A stretch of 64,000 nt of DNA from NCBI GenBank assembly GCA_030834895.1, contig JAUQXA010000007.1, positions 62,001-126,000 on the forward strand, given 5' to 3'. This DNA is from Anaerolineales bacterium (GTDB lineage: Bacteria; Chloroflexota; Anaerolineae; Anaerolineales; Villigracilaceae). A program made the position numbers and the translations under genes. Below, in pieces: positions 1-6,856 of this stretch. Numbering within the stretch: position 1 is the first letter of the stretch; every line of letters begins with the position of its first letter. The notes under the pieces were generated by a model. It did not search any database. It was not told the origin of the DNA and saw only the letters and a program-made list of their open reading frames with translations.

Positions 1-895
1 GGAAGAGAACATTATTGAGAATTTGCCGCGCGCTTTCCCGTTGTTGACGGGCGATCAGGTAGGTCAGGGGTTGGTTGAAACGCTCCTGCGTGGCTTCGAC
101 GATCATTTGAATATCTTCAGCCCGTCCACCCTCTTGTCTGGCTACCAGCTCACCCACGCCATTATCTTTTTGAAGCAGAAGGAGAGCAATTGCTCGTTTC
201 GTCATCTGGTAGGAGCCGTACATGAGTGCTTCGATCTGTTGGATGGCGGTTTCAATCATGGTGGGATAGAGAACCAATTTCTTTGGGTTTGGTGTCGCGG
301 ATGAGCAGTTCGGACAATCATGAAGATAGGAGGCAAGGATCTTTTTCAATTGAGACGCACCGCGTCCTAGCGCTAAAGCGGTTGGAACCACTGGAATTCC
401 CAAAGCCTGTTCCAGGGTTGATGTATCTATGGTCACGCCTAAGCGTTCGGCTTCATCCATCAGGTTTCCAACCAGGATCACAGGCAGTCCAGCCTCAATC
501 AATTGCAACGTCATGGGAAGCATGCGTTCCAAGTTTTTTATGTCAACCACATGCAGGGTTGCTGCTGGACGCTCCTGCAACAGGATGTCGCGAGCGACTC
601 GCTCTTCATCGGTCAGGGGAATCAAGCGATACATACCTGGCGTGTCTACCACGCCTACCTGCATATCGGCGAGCCGTCCTTTTCCGCGGCTGACTTCGAC
701 GGTTGTACCCGGGTAGTTGGATACGGTCACGTAGGCTCCGGTCAGGGTATTGAATAACACGCTTTTGCCGACATTTGGGGAACCGACAATTGCAATTAGT
801 GGTAAGCCAGTCGTATCGGATTGCAGACCGCCATGACAACTTGCGCTACTTGTTTCCTGAGCTTTCGAGGGGTTCATCAGTGCATCTTGCATCAT
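1..895 (-). CDS. feoB: Ferrous iron transporter FeoB, N-terminal part (runs off the left edge)
   Basis: FeoB moves Fe(II) across the inner membrane. Only the cytosolic GTPase half is in the window. Reading leftwards from the ATG pair at 895/892, an open frame of about 298 codons carries a G1 loop GSPNVGKS, the switch region NYPGTTVEV, G3 DTPG, and NLMD in the G4 position (usually NMxD), followed by a helical region in place of the GDI domain. The transmembrane permease lies beyond base 1. An AAGGAG sits 2 bases before the first ATG and 5 before the second, so 892 may be the true start. The gene follows the DtxR-type regulator by 11 bp, so the two are probably one iron-controlled operon. FeoA is not separate: a FeoA-like domain forms the C-terminus of that regulator. 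Identity is confident; the 3' end is unseen. Confidence 0.9.
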   Translation of the reverse strand, partial: MMQDALMNPSKAQETSSASCHGGLQSDTTGLPLIAIVGSPNVGKSVLFNTLTGAYVTVSNYPGTTVEVSRGKGRLADMQVGVVDTPGMYRLIPLTDEERVARDILLQERPAATLHVVDIKNLERMLPMTLQLIEAGLPVILVGNLMDEAERLGVTIDTSTLEQALGIPVVPTALALGRGASQLKKILASYLHDCPNCSSATPNPKKLVLYPTMIETAIQQIEALMYGSYQMTKRAIALLLLQKDNGVGELVARQEGGRAEDIQMIVEATQERFNQPLTYLIARQQRESARQILNNVLF

Positions 896-906
896 TGCTC
901 CTTATG

Positions 907-1587
907 TTATGGGACAAATTCCCTGTTATGTGAAATATCTGGATCTTTGACCCAGATGCAATTCGCAACATTTTTCGCTAGATAGACGGAACAGCCATCT
1001 GCGCTCACCAGGATGGCTCCAGCATTCCCGATGCCAATGACTGTGACTGTAACTCCCGCCTTGAGTCCTTCCGTGGAAAGGAAGTTCTGGACGGCCGAAT
1101 CGGCATCAATTTTCGTAATCTGGCTTTGCTGATTAATTTTCAACTGGCTTAAGAGGATGTCTGAACTCAGAGATTCATTCGCCGTCAATTTTGGAATAGG
1201 CTTTCTCTGGGGACTGATCATCGGGTTACCAAGAAAACCGGCCAGCCGTTCGGCAGCGTCGGAGGGCAGTATGTGTTCCAGTCGGCACGCCAGTTCATCT
1301 GCCTCATCTGGCAGGACCCTCAAGTTTTCCACGAGAAAAACTTCCCACAACCTTCGATGACGCAAGATGCGCAAAGCCCGGGATTGTCCTTCGGGTGTCA
1401 GGGCTATCCCTTTGTACGGGGTGTATACAACCAAACTTGTTTCTTCAAGCTTGCGAACCATCTGGTTTACAGAAACAGGTTGGATACCAAGCCTATTAGC
1501 CAACTCAGAAACTGGGGTTGGCAGTTCTGTACCTGCTTCCGCAAGCATGGCAAGGGTAACCAGGTACATCTCTTCGCTTTCACTCAT
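907..1587 (-). CDS. DtxR/MntR-family metal-dependent repressor with FeoA-like C-terminal domain
   Basis: A 226-residue regulator of the DtxR/IdeR/MntR class, which binds Fe(II) or Mn(II) and represses uptake genes. Residues 1-70 form the winged helix (the recognition region contains IQPVSVNQMVRKLEE). Residues 75-145 form the helical metal-binding and dimerisation domain (RHRRLWEVFLVENL, EADELACRLEHIL). The C-terminal 75 residues look like an SH3-type FeoA domain. Its gene lies directly ahead of feoB, so it is most likely the iron-responsive repressor of its own operon. A perfect 16-bp inverted repeat sits 43-58 bp upstream of the start. The Shine-Dalgarno is weak (AGGA). Whether the metal is Fe or Mn cannot be read from the sequence. 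Confidence 0.88.
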   Translation of the reverse strand: MSESEEMYLVTLAMLAEAGTELPTPVSELANRLGIQPVSVNQMVRKLEETSLVVYTPYKGIALTPEGQSRALRILRHRRLWEVFLVENLRVLPDEADELACRLEHILPSDAAERLAGFLGNPMISPQRKPIPKLTANESLSSDILLSQLKINQQSQITKIDADSAVQNFLSTEGLKAGVTVTVIGIGNAGAILVSADGCSVYLAKNVANCIWVKDPDISHNREFVP

Positions 1588-1629
1588 AATTTTTTCCTAT
1601 GGCAATACATAAATATTTGCATCCGTTTT

Positions 1630-1645
1630 CTATGGTCAGCCATAG
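1630..1645. promoter_or_regulatory. Candidate DtxR-type operator upstream of the regulator-feoB operon
   Basis: CTATGG-TCAG-CCATAG is a perfect 6-bp inverted repeat about 45 bp upstream of the regulator start. A further CTATGG half-site lies at 1597-1602. Position and symmetry fit an autoregulatory operator, but the sequence is not the classical DtxR box, so the assignment is inference. Confidence 0.45.
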
Positions 1646-1742
1646 GATACTCTGGAATGGTTTTTATCACCAATTCCAAAGATTACCTTTTCTTCGTGAC
1701 AAGTATCACTAATAATAGGTGATCGCTATGCAGTGATTTTTC

Positions 1743-1788
1743 TTGACAATTTACTCAAAATGGATAAAATATCATTACATACTGATAT
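1743..1788 (+). promoter_or_regulatory. Promoter and operator of the cadmium cluster
   Basis: A sigma70-type promoter has TTGACA at 1743-1748 and TAAAAT at 1765-1770 with a 16-bp spacer. Overlapping and just downstream of the -10 is a perfect inverted repeat ATATCA-N8-TGATAT (1769-1774 and 1783-1788), the usual place for an ArsR-family operator. It lies 17 bp ahead of the CmtR-like repressor gene, consistent with autoregulation by metal-relieved repression. Confidence 0.65.
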
Positions 1789-1805
1789 GATAATGTGAGG
1801 AAACT

Positions 1806-2153
1806 ATGATTACCATCTCCGCCCCTTCCAAAACCGGACTGCAAGCCAAACTCTTTCGCGGCTTCAGCGACCCTTCGCGTTTGGGAATTCTTGATGCGCT
1901 GCGCAATGGGCCATTGACCGTGACTGAGATCGTCGAAGTTACGGGTCTTTCCCAACCCAATGTCTCGAACCACTTAAGTTGTTTGCGCGATTGTGGCTTG
2001 GTGGTGGCTGAACAACAAGGACGGTATGTCACCTATCACTTGAGCGATGATCGTGTTGGTGAACTACTGGCGCTTACCGAGTCATTGCTCGCCGATGTCG
2101 CGCTCGGCGTCTATGAATGCACGCGCTATAACATCCCTCGAACAGAAAAATAG
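1806..2153 (+). CDS. ArsR/SmtB-family repressor resembling the Cd/Pb sensor CmtR
   Basis: A 115-residue winged-helix repressor. Residues 12-80 form the ArsR fold, with the recognition helix in the stretch LSQPNVSNHLSCLRDCGLV. Cysteines at 59 and 63 sit in that helix as CLRDC and a third is at 105 near the C-terminus. This matches the arrangement of mycobacterial CmtR, which binds Cd(II)/Pb(II) through two recognition-helix cysteines and one C-terminal cysteine. The gene heads a + strand cluster that includes lspA and cadD, so derepression by cadmium or lead is the likely logic. The ATG is preceded by TGAGGAAACT. The family is certain; the metal specificity is inferred from the cysteines and context. 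Confidence 0.88.
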   Translation: MITISAPSKTGLQAKLFRGFSDPSRLGILDALRNGPLTVTEIVEVTGLSQPNVSNHLSCLRDCGLVVAEQQGRYVTYHLSDDRVGELLALTESLLADVALGVYECTRYNIPRTEK

Positions 2154-2166
2154 AAGAAGGCTTTGA

Positions 2167-2649
2167 ATGAAACCGATTTATCGCGCGCTCGTCTCCCTGC
2201 TGATTGTCTTGTCGTTGGATTGGATGACCAAAACATGGGTTGAACAAGTTCTGATCCCCTTTCAGCCGGTGTCGCTCGCCGGACAATTCTTCCGCCTGAC
2301 ACTTGGGTATAACACAGGCGTTGCTTTTGGGCTGTTCGCCAACGGCGGAGTTGGACCGCTGGTTCTCACCGGGATCATTATTGTAGGCATGGTGATCTGG
2401 CTGGTGAGTACACTCCGCAGCGGTGAATTGCCGCCTACAGCGGCCGCGCCCATCGGACTGATCCTCGGCGGGGCAATTGCCAATTTTGTGGACCGACTGC
2501 CCGATGGCCGCGTTACTGATTTCTTCGATGCTGGCTTCGGTCCAACTCGTTTCCCAACATTCAATCTGGCAGATACCTTTATTGTTATAGGCGTGATTTT
2601 CATTCTGTTGTTCAGCCTTCCTATAAAGAAAGCCGTGGAGGATCAATAA
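2167..2649 (+). CDS. lspA: Lipoprotein signal peptidase II (LspA)
   Basis: A 160-residue membrane aspartyl peptidase that cleaves signal peptides from lipid-modified prolipoproteins. Four hydrophobic segments are visible. The conserved block NTGVAFGLF comes first, followed by the two catalytic-aspartate motifs ANFVDRL and GRVTDFFDA. It starts 13 bp after the metal repressor, and its stop overlaps the next start by one base, so it is translated as part of the cadmium operon. An extra lspA beside cadmium genes is a recurrent arrangement in bacteria; its benefit is not settled. A lipoprotein diacylglyceryl transferase gene is also present, near 46 kb. Confidence 0.93.
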   Translation: MKPIYRALVSLLIVLSLDWMTKTWVEQVLIPFQPVSLAGQFFRLTLGYNTGVAFGLFANGGVGPLVLTGIIIVGMVIWLVSTLRSGELPPTAAAPIGLILGGAIANFVDRLPDGRVTDFFDAGFGPTRFPTFNLADTFIVIGVIFILLFSLPIKKAVEDQ

Positions 2650-3278
2650 TGAATTCACTTCTTATCCTGGGTATTGTTCTTGCTGCAATAATCATTGCAA
2701 GTTTTTGGTGGCGCGATGCCAGCCGTCGTCGCTCGCTCCCCTGCCCTACATGGCTGGCAAGTATGCTGGATAGCCGCTGGTCAGATGCGTTGCTTGGCAC
2801 GCAGGCGACTCTCGATCACATTGGACTGCAGCCTGGTCAGCGCGTGTTGGAAATTGGTCCGGGGCCTGGACGACTGTTGATACCCGCCGCCAAGCGCGTG
2901 CTCCCCGGCGGTGAAGTCGTTGGTCTGGACATCCAACCGGGGATGATCGAGCGGCTCAAAGCGCGTGCGGCGCAAGCAGGCGTGTCGAACCTGACGACGA
3001 TCCTGGGCGATGCGACCCAACCTAATGTCTTGCCGGAGAGTGTTGACGTGATCTTCCTCTGCACAGTGCTTGGCGAAATCCCGGATCGGGAAGCAGCATT
3101 GCTTCAATGCTACACGGCGCTCAAGCCCGGCGGCATACTTTCGATCACCGAAATCTTCCCCGACCCACACTACCAATCCCGCGCAACGGTACAACGGCTG
3201 GCCGAGTCGGCAGGATTTCGCCTGCAAGCGATACACGGTCCCTGGTATTTTTTCACCGCAAATTTTGTGAAGGCGTAG
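2649..3278 (+). CDS. Membrane-anchored class I SAM-dependent methyltransferase
   Basis: A 209-residue protein. Residues 1-20 form a single transmembrane helix, followed by a basic stretch (RDASRRR) that should keep the enzyme on the cytoplasmic face. From about residue 60 a Rossmann methyltransferase fold is clear: motif I LEIGPGPGRL, motif II acid GLDIQPGM, and post-motif segments LGDATQPN and LKPGG. The substrate is unknown; a lipid or quinone would fit the anchor. The start overlaps the lspA stop by one base and the next methyltransferase-like gene follows after 7 bp, so all belong to one transcript. Confidence 0.82.
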   Translation: MNSLLILGIVLAAIIIASFWWRDASRRRSLPCPTWLASMLDSRWSDALLGTQATLDHIGLQPGQRVLEIGPGPGRLLIPAAKRVLPGGEVVGLDIQPGMIERLKARAAQAGVSNLTTILGDATQPNVLPESVDVIFLCTVLGEIPDREAALLQCYTALKPGGILSITEIFPDPHYQSRATVQRLAESAGFRLQAIHGPWYFFTANFVKA

Positions 3279-3285
3279 ATTCAAA

Positions 3286-3861
3286 ATGCCAGACGAGATT
3301 CCATTCCGAATCGCCTTCCTGCTCTCCATTGTCGCTTTCCTTGCGATAAGAGTGTATTATCATTTGAAGACGGGAACACTCCGTGAAGCAGTGGCTTCTT
3401 CACAAGATAGCAAGAGGGTGAGAATGTTCCGCCCGGTCTTGGGGGTTCTCGTGTTTGGGCTGCTCATCGTGCTCATTGAGTCCAACTGGACAAGGTGGTC
3501 TGCTCTTGCTCTGCCAGGATGGGTGCGCTGGGGCGGAGCAGGGATCGTAAGCGCGGCTCTGGCTTTGTTGATATGGGTGTATCAGAGTTTGGGAGCCAAT
3601 TTCAGCCCGACGCTCGAGATTCGAAAACAGCACAAGCTCATCACCACTGGTCCCTATCGATGGGTTCGGCATCCCATGTACTCGGCGATGTTTCTTTGGG
3701 CGGTTGGTCTCTGTCTGATTACCACAAACTGGATTACGCTTCTCGCCCCTATAGGGTTTGCGCTGTTTTTCATGCTTCGTGTGCCCGACGAAGAAAAGAT
3801 GATGATTGAAACGTTTGGAGATGAATACCGGGACTATATCAGGCACACAGGGCGTTTCTGA
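3286..3861 (+). CDS. Isoprenylcysteine carboxyl methyltransferase (ICMT)-family membrane protein
   Basis: A 191-residue integral membrane protein with about five hydrophobic segments. The C-terminal half has the ICMT/PEMT-type signature GPYRWVRHPMYSAM followed by an acidic stretch (RVPDEEKMMIE) and a YRDYIRHTGRF ending, where S-adenosylmethionine and substrate bind in the family. Bacterial members methylate unknown small lipophilic molecules. A second, longer member occurs at 53154-53813 in the copper operon, so both metal clusters carry this activity. Function beyond the family is not known. Confidence 0.75.
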   Translation: MPDEIPFRIAFLLSIVAFLAIRVYYHLKTGTLREAVASSQDSKRVRMFRPVLGVLVFGLLIVLIESNWTRWSALALPGWVRWGGAGIVSAALALLIWVYQSLGANFSPTLEIRKQHKLITTGPYRWVRHPMYSAMFLWAVGLCLITTNWITLLAPIGFALFFMLRVPDEEKMMIETFGDEYRDYIRHTGRF

Positions 3862-3962
3862 CCGCGTTAGGTTTTCACCCGCGAAGTCTGCCTGACGTGT
3901 GGCGCATCTTCACCACGAACTTTTTCGCGATGAAAACCCGAAAACGAATGAAAGGAGGAACC

Positions 3963-5324
3963 ATGAATGAGAATATCTTTTGGGTATGGCGCGACGTTCG
4001 CAGAGCCAGAAAACAAGGACTGGATGCGATTAAGCAACGCCAGCACGAACGACTCGCTGACATTGTCTCTTTCACACGTGTCAACTCGCCCTACTACCGC
4101 GAACTTTATCAAGGCTTACCGGAAAGAGTCACAGACCCCACCTTGCTCCCAGTCACCAACAAGAAGAAACTGATGTCACGTTTCGATGACTGGTCCACCG
4201 ACCGTGAAATCACACTTGAAAAGGTTCGCCCGTACATCGAAAACCCCAACCTGTTCGGTAAGGAGTTCCTGGGCAAATATCTAGTGATCACGACCTCCGG
4301 CACGACCGGCACTCATGGACTCTTTCTGGTTGACAGGCGCAGCCTCTCCGTGATCGGATCGCTTTTCCTAAGCATGACAAGCGATTGGCTCAATCCTCAT
4401 GATGTCCGCAGTTTCATAAGAAGCGGCGGGCGTATCGGACTGGTGCTTGCCAGCGGCACGCCCACTGCCACCGGCGTCAGTATCACCCACTTCGCTTCGC
4501 GACTTGGAAAATCGTTGCGGGCGCTCTCGGTGCGCGCGCCCCTGCCCGAACTTGTAGCGGGACTCAACGAGTTTCAACCCGCCTTCGTGATCAGTTACGG
4601 AACCGTCATGAAATTACTCGCCAACGAACAGGAAGCGGGTCGCCTGCGCATCAAGCCAGTGATGGCATTGGTCACCGCTGAAGGCCTCGCGCTGGATGAG
4701 TATGACCACATTGCCGAGGTGTTCAACACGAAAGTGGGCAACCTCTATGCCTCCTCTGAGTGTCCCTTCATGAGTTATTGCTGCGAACAGAAGTGGCTGC
4801 ACGTCAACGCGGATTGGGTCGTACTCGAACCAGTGGATGCCGATTATCAGCCAACTCCGCCGGGTGAGCAATCGCACACCGTCCTCATCAGCAATCTTGC
4901 CAATCGTGTCCAGCCGTTCCTGCGCTACGATCTTGGTGACAGCATCCTACAGCGTCCAGACCCCTGCCCATGCGGGAACCCGTTGCCCGCCATCCGCGTG
5001 CAGGGACGCGCTGCCGATATGCTCACCTTCCCAACGGATGATGGCGAGCAAACCACCCTTCCGCCGCTGCTGTTTGGCACCTCTGTTTATCATATTCCAG
5101 GGATCGAACAGTTTCAGATCATGCAGACCGCGCCGACAAATCTGCGTGTACGCCTGCGTCTGGAGGCTGGCGCTGATCCAGAGTGTGTGTGGCAATCAGT
5201 GCATAACAATGTGACTCGACTTCTCAGCGACCACAAGCTTACCCGCGTCAGACTTGAACGCGCTGAAGAACTGCCGGAGCAGTCCGCTGGTGGCAAGTAC
5301 CGGGAAGTCATCCCTCTGAGATGA
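3963..5324 (+). CDS. Phenylacetate-CoA ligase-like adenylate-forming enzyme
   Basis: A 453-residue protein of the phenylacetate-CoA ligase / coenzyme F390 synthetase-like branch of the ANL superfamily. It has the nucleotide-binding loop TTSGTTGTHG near residue 108, an acidic SSECPF region, and the hinge-region motif RYDLGD near residue 320, plus a cysteine pair PCPCGNP typical of this branch. The start at 3963 is chosen because AAGGAGGA lies just before it; the frame is open 66 bp further upstream but without a ribosome site. The substrate is unknown. It lies between the methyltransferase genes and cadD, so it may modify a lipid or small acid in the metal-stress response. That link is inference from position. 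Confidence 0.72.
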   Translation: MNENIFWVWRDVRRARKQGLDAIKQRQHERLADIVSFTRVNSPYYRELYQGLPERVTDPTLLPVTNKKKLMSRFDDWSTDREITLEKVRPYIENPNLFGKEFLGKYLVITTSGTTGTHGLFLVDRRSLSVIGSLFLSMTSDWLNPHDVRSFIRSGGRIGLVLASGTPTATGVSITHFASRLGKSLRALSVRAPLPELVAGLNEFQPAFVISYGTVMKLLANEQEAGRLRIKPVMALVTAEGLALDEYDHIAEVFNTKVGNLYASSECPFMSYCCEQKWLHVNADWVVLEPVDADYQPTPPGEQSHTVLISNLANRVQPFLRYDLGDSILQRPDPCPCGNPLPAIRVQGRAADMLTFPTDDGEQTTLPPLLFGTSVYHIPGIEQFQIMQTAPTNLRVRLRLEAGADPECVWQSVHNNVTRLLSDHKLTRVRLERAEELPEQSAGGKYREVIPLR

Positions 5325-5376
5325 GTAACAGGCGAGTATTTAATATTTTGGATCGATACAGAGTAAGAGGTATGCA

Positions 5377-6036
5377 TTGACGAACATTTTTGAGGCGTTC
5401 ATCTCAGGCGTGGCTGCGTTTACCGCGACCAACCTGGACGATTTGTTCCTGTTGATACTGTATTTCTCACGGGCAAACAACGAACCTCGACGGGAACGGC
5501 ATATCATCCTTGGACAGTATCTCGGTTTTTCGATACTTGTGGTTATCAGCATGCTGGGGTATCTGGGCAGTCTTCTGATCCCGCGCCAGTATGTGGGTTT
5601 GCTGGGCATCTTACCCGTCCTTCTCGGCATTCGGGAACTGTTATCAGTGCGCCGGGCGAAGGAGCAAAACGAGCAGAAAGGTGAGGCAGATGGTATTTCG
5701 CTTACCCCACCTGGTATCTTTCGTTCCAAATGGTTGAACTGGGTAAATGTGGAGGTCGCCAGCATCGCCACTGTCACCATAGCCAATGGCAGCGACAATC
5801 TTGCCGTCTATACCCCGCTATTTGCTGCGGGCAGAGCGACGCAGATGGTCATCATCATCGTGGTTCTTCTGCTTATGGTGCGAGTCTGGTGCTTCATCGC
5901 CGATTGGTTGGCGGAGAATCCCGTCACTGCCGGTCCTCTGCGCCGCTATGGACGACTGCTCATGCCCTTTGTCCTGATGGGAATCGGCGTGACGATCCTG
6001 ATCGAAAGTGAAGCGCTGAGACTTTTCATTCGCTAA
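5377..6036 (+). CDS. cadD: CadD-family cadmium resistance transporter
   Basis: A 219-residue membrane protein of the CadD branch of the LysE superfamily, which exports Cd(II) in Gram-positive bacteria. The N-terminus carries the family feature TNLDDLFLLILYF, and about five to six hydrophobic helices follow with two cytoplasmic loops (SVRRAKEQNEQKGEADG). The start is TTG at 5377 with AGAGG six bases upstream; no in-frame ATG exists nearby. Its place in a cluster headed by a CmtR-like repressor supports a cadmium or lead role. Confidence 0.85.
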   Translation: MTNIFEAFISGVAAFTATNLDDLFLLILYFSRANNEPRRERHIILGQYLGFSILVVISMLGYLGSLLIPRQYVGLLGILPVLLGIRELLSVRRAKEQNEQKGEADGISLTPPGIFRSKWLNWVNVEVASIATVTIANGSDNLAVYTPLFAAGRATQMVIIIVVLLLMVRVWCFIADWLAENPVTAGPLRRYGRLLMPFVLMGIGVTILIESEALRLFIR

Positions 6037-6060
6037 GGACAATTTGAAAAAGGTATCTAC

Positions 6061-6318
6061 ATGAACATTACAGTTTTTGGCGGATCCGGTGGAACCGGAC
6101 TCCTCGTAATCCAAAAAGCATTGAACAAAGGATACTGTGTCACCGCGTTTGCTCGGACGCCATCCAAGATTCTAATTCACCACGAGCATCTCAGAATCGT
6201 AAAAGGTGAATTGGCTGAAATCGAAAAGATCGATTGACCAGAGAGGACTTGGCTGATTTTCTGCTCCAACAGATTGAGGACAAAAGATATCGGAAAAGCT
6301 CCTGCAATCAGTAATTGA
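6061..6318 (+). pseudogene. Remnant of an NAD(P)-binding (NmrA/SDR-type) protein gene
   Basis: Starting at ATG 6061, 58 codons encode a Rossmann N-terminus with the dinucleotide loop FGGSGGTG and the strand VTAFARTPSK, ending in TGA at 6235-6237. Immediately afterwards, in another frame, codons read LTREDLADFLLQQIEDKRYR, and after one further shift KAPAISN then TGA at 6316-6318. That is the typical C-terminus of the same family. The middle of the gene (about 130 codons in relatives) is deleted and two frameshifts are present. The gene is therefore dead. It fills most of the 410-bp gap between cadD and the DUF302 gene. Confidence 0.75.
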
Positions 6319-6380
6319 CAAATCTAACCTAACAACAGGAAAGAACCACTCTCGCTAACGGCACCTACCCACAAGCAACA

Positions 6381-6426
6381 ATCCAAAAATTTTGGATGAA
6401 TTTATCAAATCACTCGAGAAACGAGT
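6381..6426. promoter_or_regulatory. Palindromes ahead of the DUF302-ATPase pair
   Basis: ATCCAAAA-A-TTTTGGAT (6381-6397) is a perfect inverted repeat, followed by ACTCG-N5-CGAGT (6412-6416 and 6422-6426). They lie between the dead SDR gene and the DUF302 start at 6447 and could be an operator and a small 5'-UTR hairpin. No clear -10/-35 pair was found. Confidence 0.3.
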
Positions 6427-6446
6427 CGATATAAGGAGACAACAAA

Positions 6447-6833
6447 ATGGACAAATTTGATTACACAGTAGAAACCACCAAAAGCGTGGACGAAGCAGTG
6501 GCTGCCATCGAGACCAAGGCGGCGGAGAAAGGCTTTCGAGTGCTGCACGTTCATGATGTGCAGGCAACCCTCGCCGCAAAAGGTTTTGAGACCGAACCCA
6601 TGAAGATCGTTGAGGTGTGCAACGCCAAATTCGCCAGCCAGGTGCTGGCAAAGGACAAGAAAATATCGCTAATGCTGCCGTGCCCAATCAGTGTGTTTGT
6701 GGAGGCAGGTAAAACCTACATCAGCGCCCTCAAACCACGAGTCATTGCGGATTACTACCCCCACGCGAATATCGAGGAGATCGCGACAGAGGTGGAACAT
6801 GTCATATTGGCTCTTGTGGATGAAGTCAACTAA
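6447..6833 (+). CDS. DUF302-family protein
   Basis: A 128-residue soluble protein of the DUF302 family, with the usual pattern FDYTVETTKSVDEAV at the N-terminus, a central EVCNAKFA segment with one cysteine, then LMLPCPISVF and KPRVIADYYP. DUF302 proteins form a small alpha/beta fold of unproven function and often occur beside metal or sulfur genes. A strong AAGGAG precedes the ATG. The P-type ATPase gene starts 23 bp after its stop, so the two should be co-transcribed and this protein may assist the pump. Confidence 0.85.
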   Translation: MDKFDYTVETTKSVDEAVAAIETKAAEKGFRVLHVHDVQATLAAKGFETEPMKIVEVCNAKFASQVLAKDKKISLMLPCPISVFVEAGKTYISALKPRVIADYYPHANIEEIATEVEHVILALVDEVN

Positions 6834-6856
6834 AAACTTTTTAGGAGAAAGAACAT

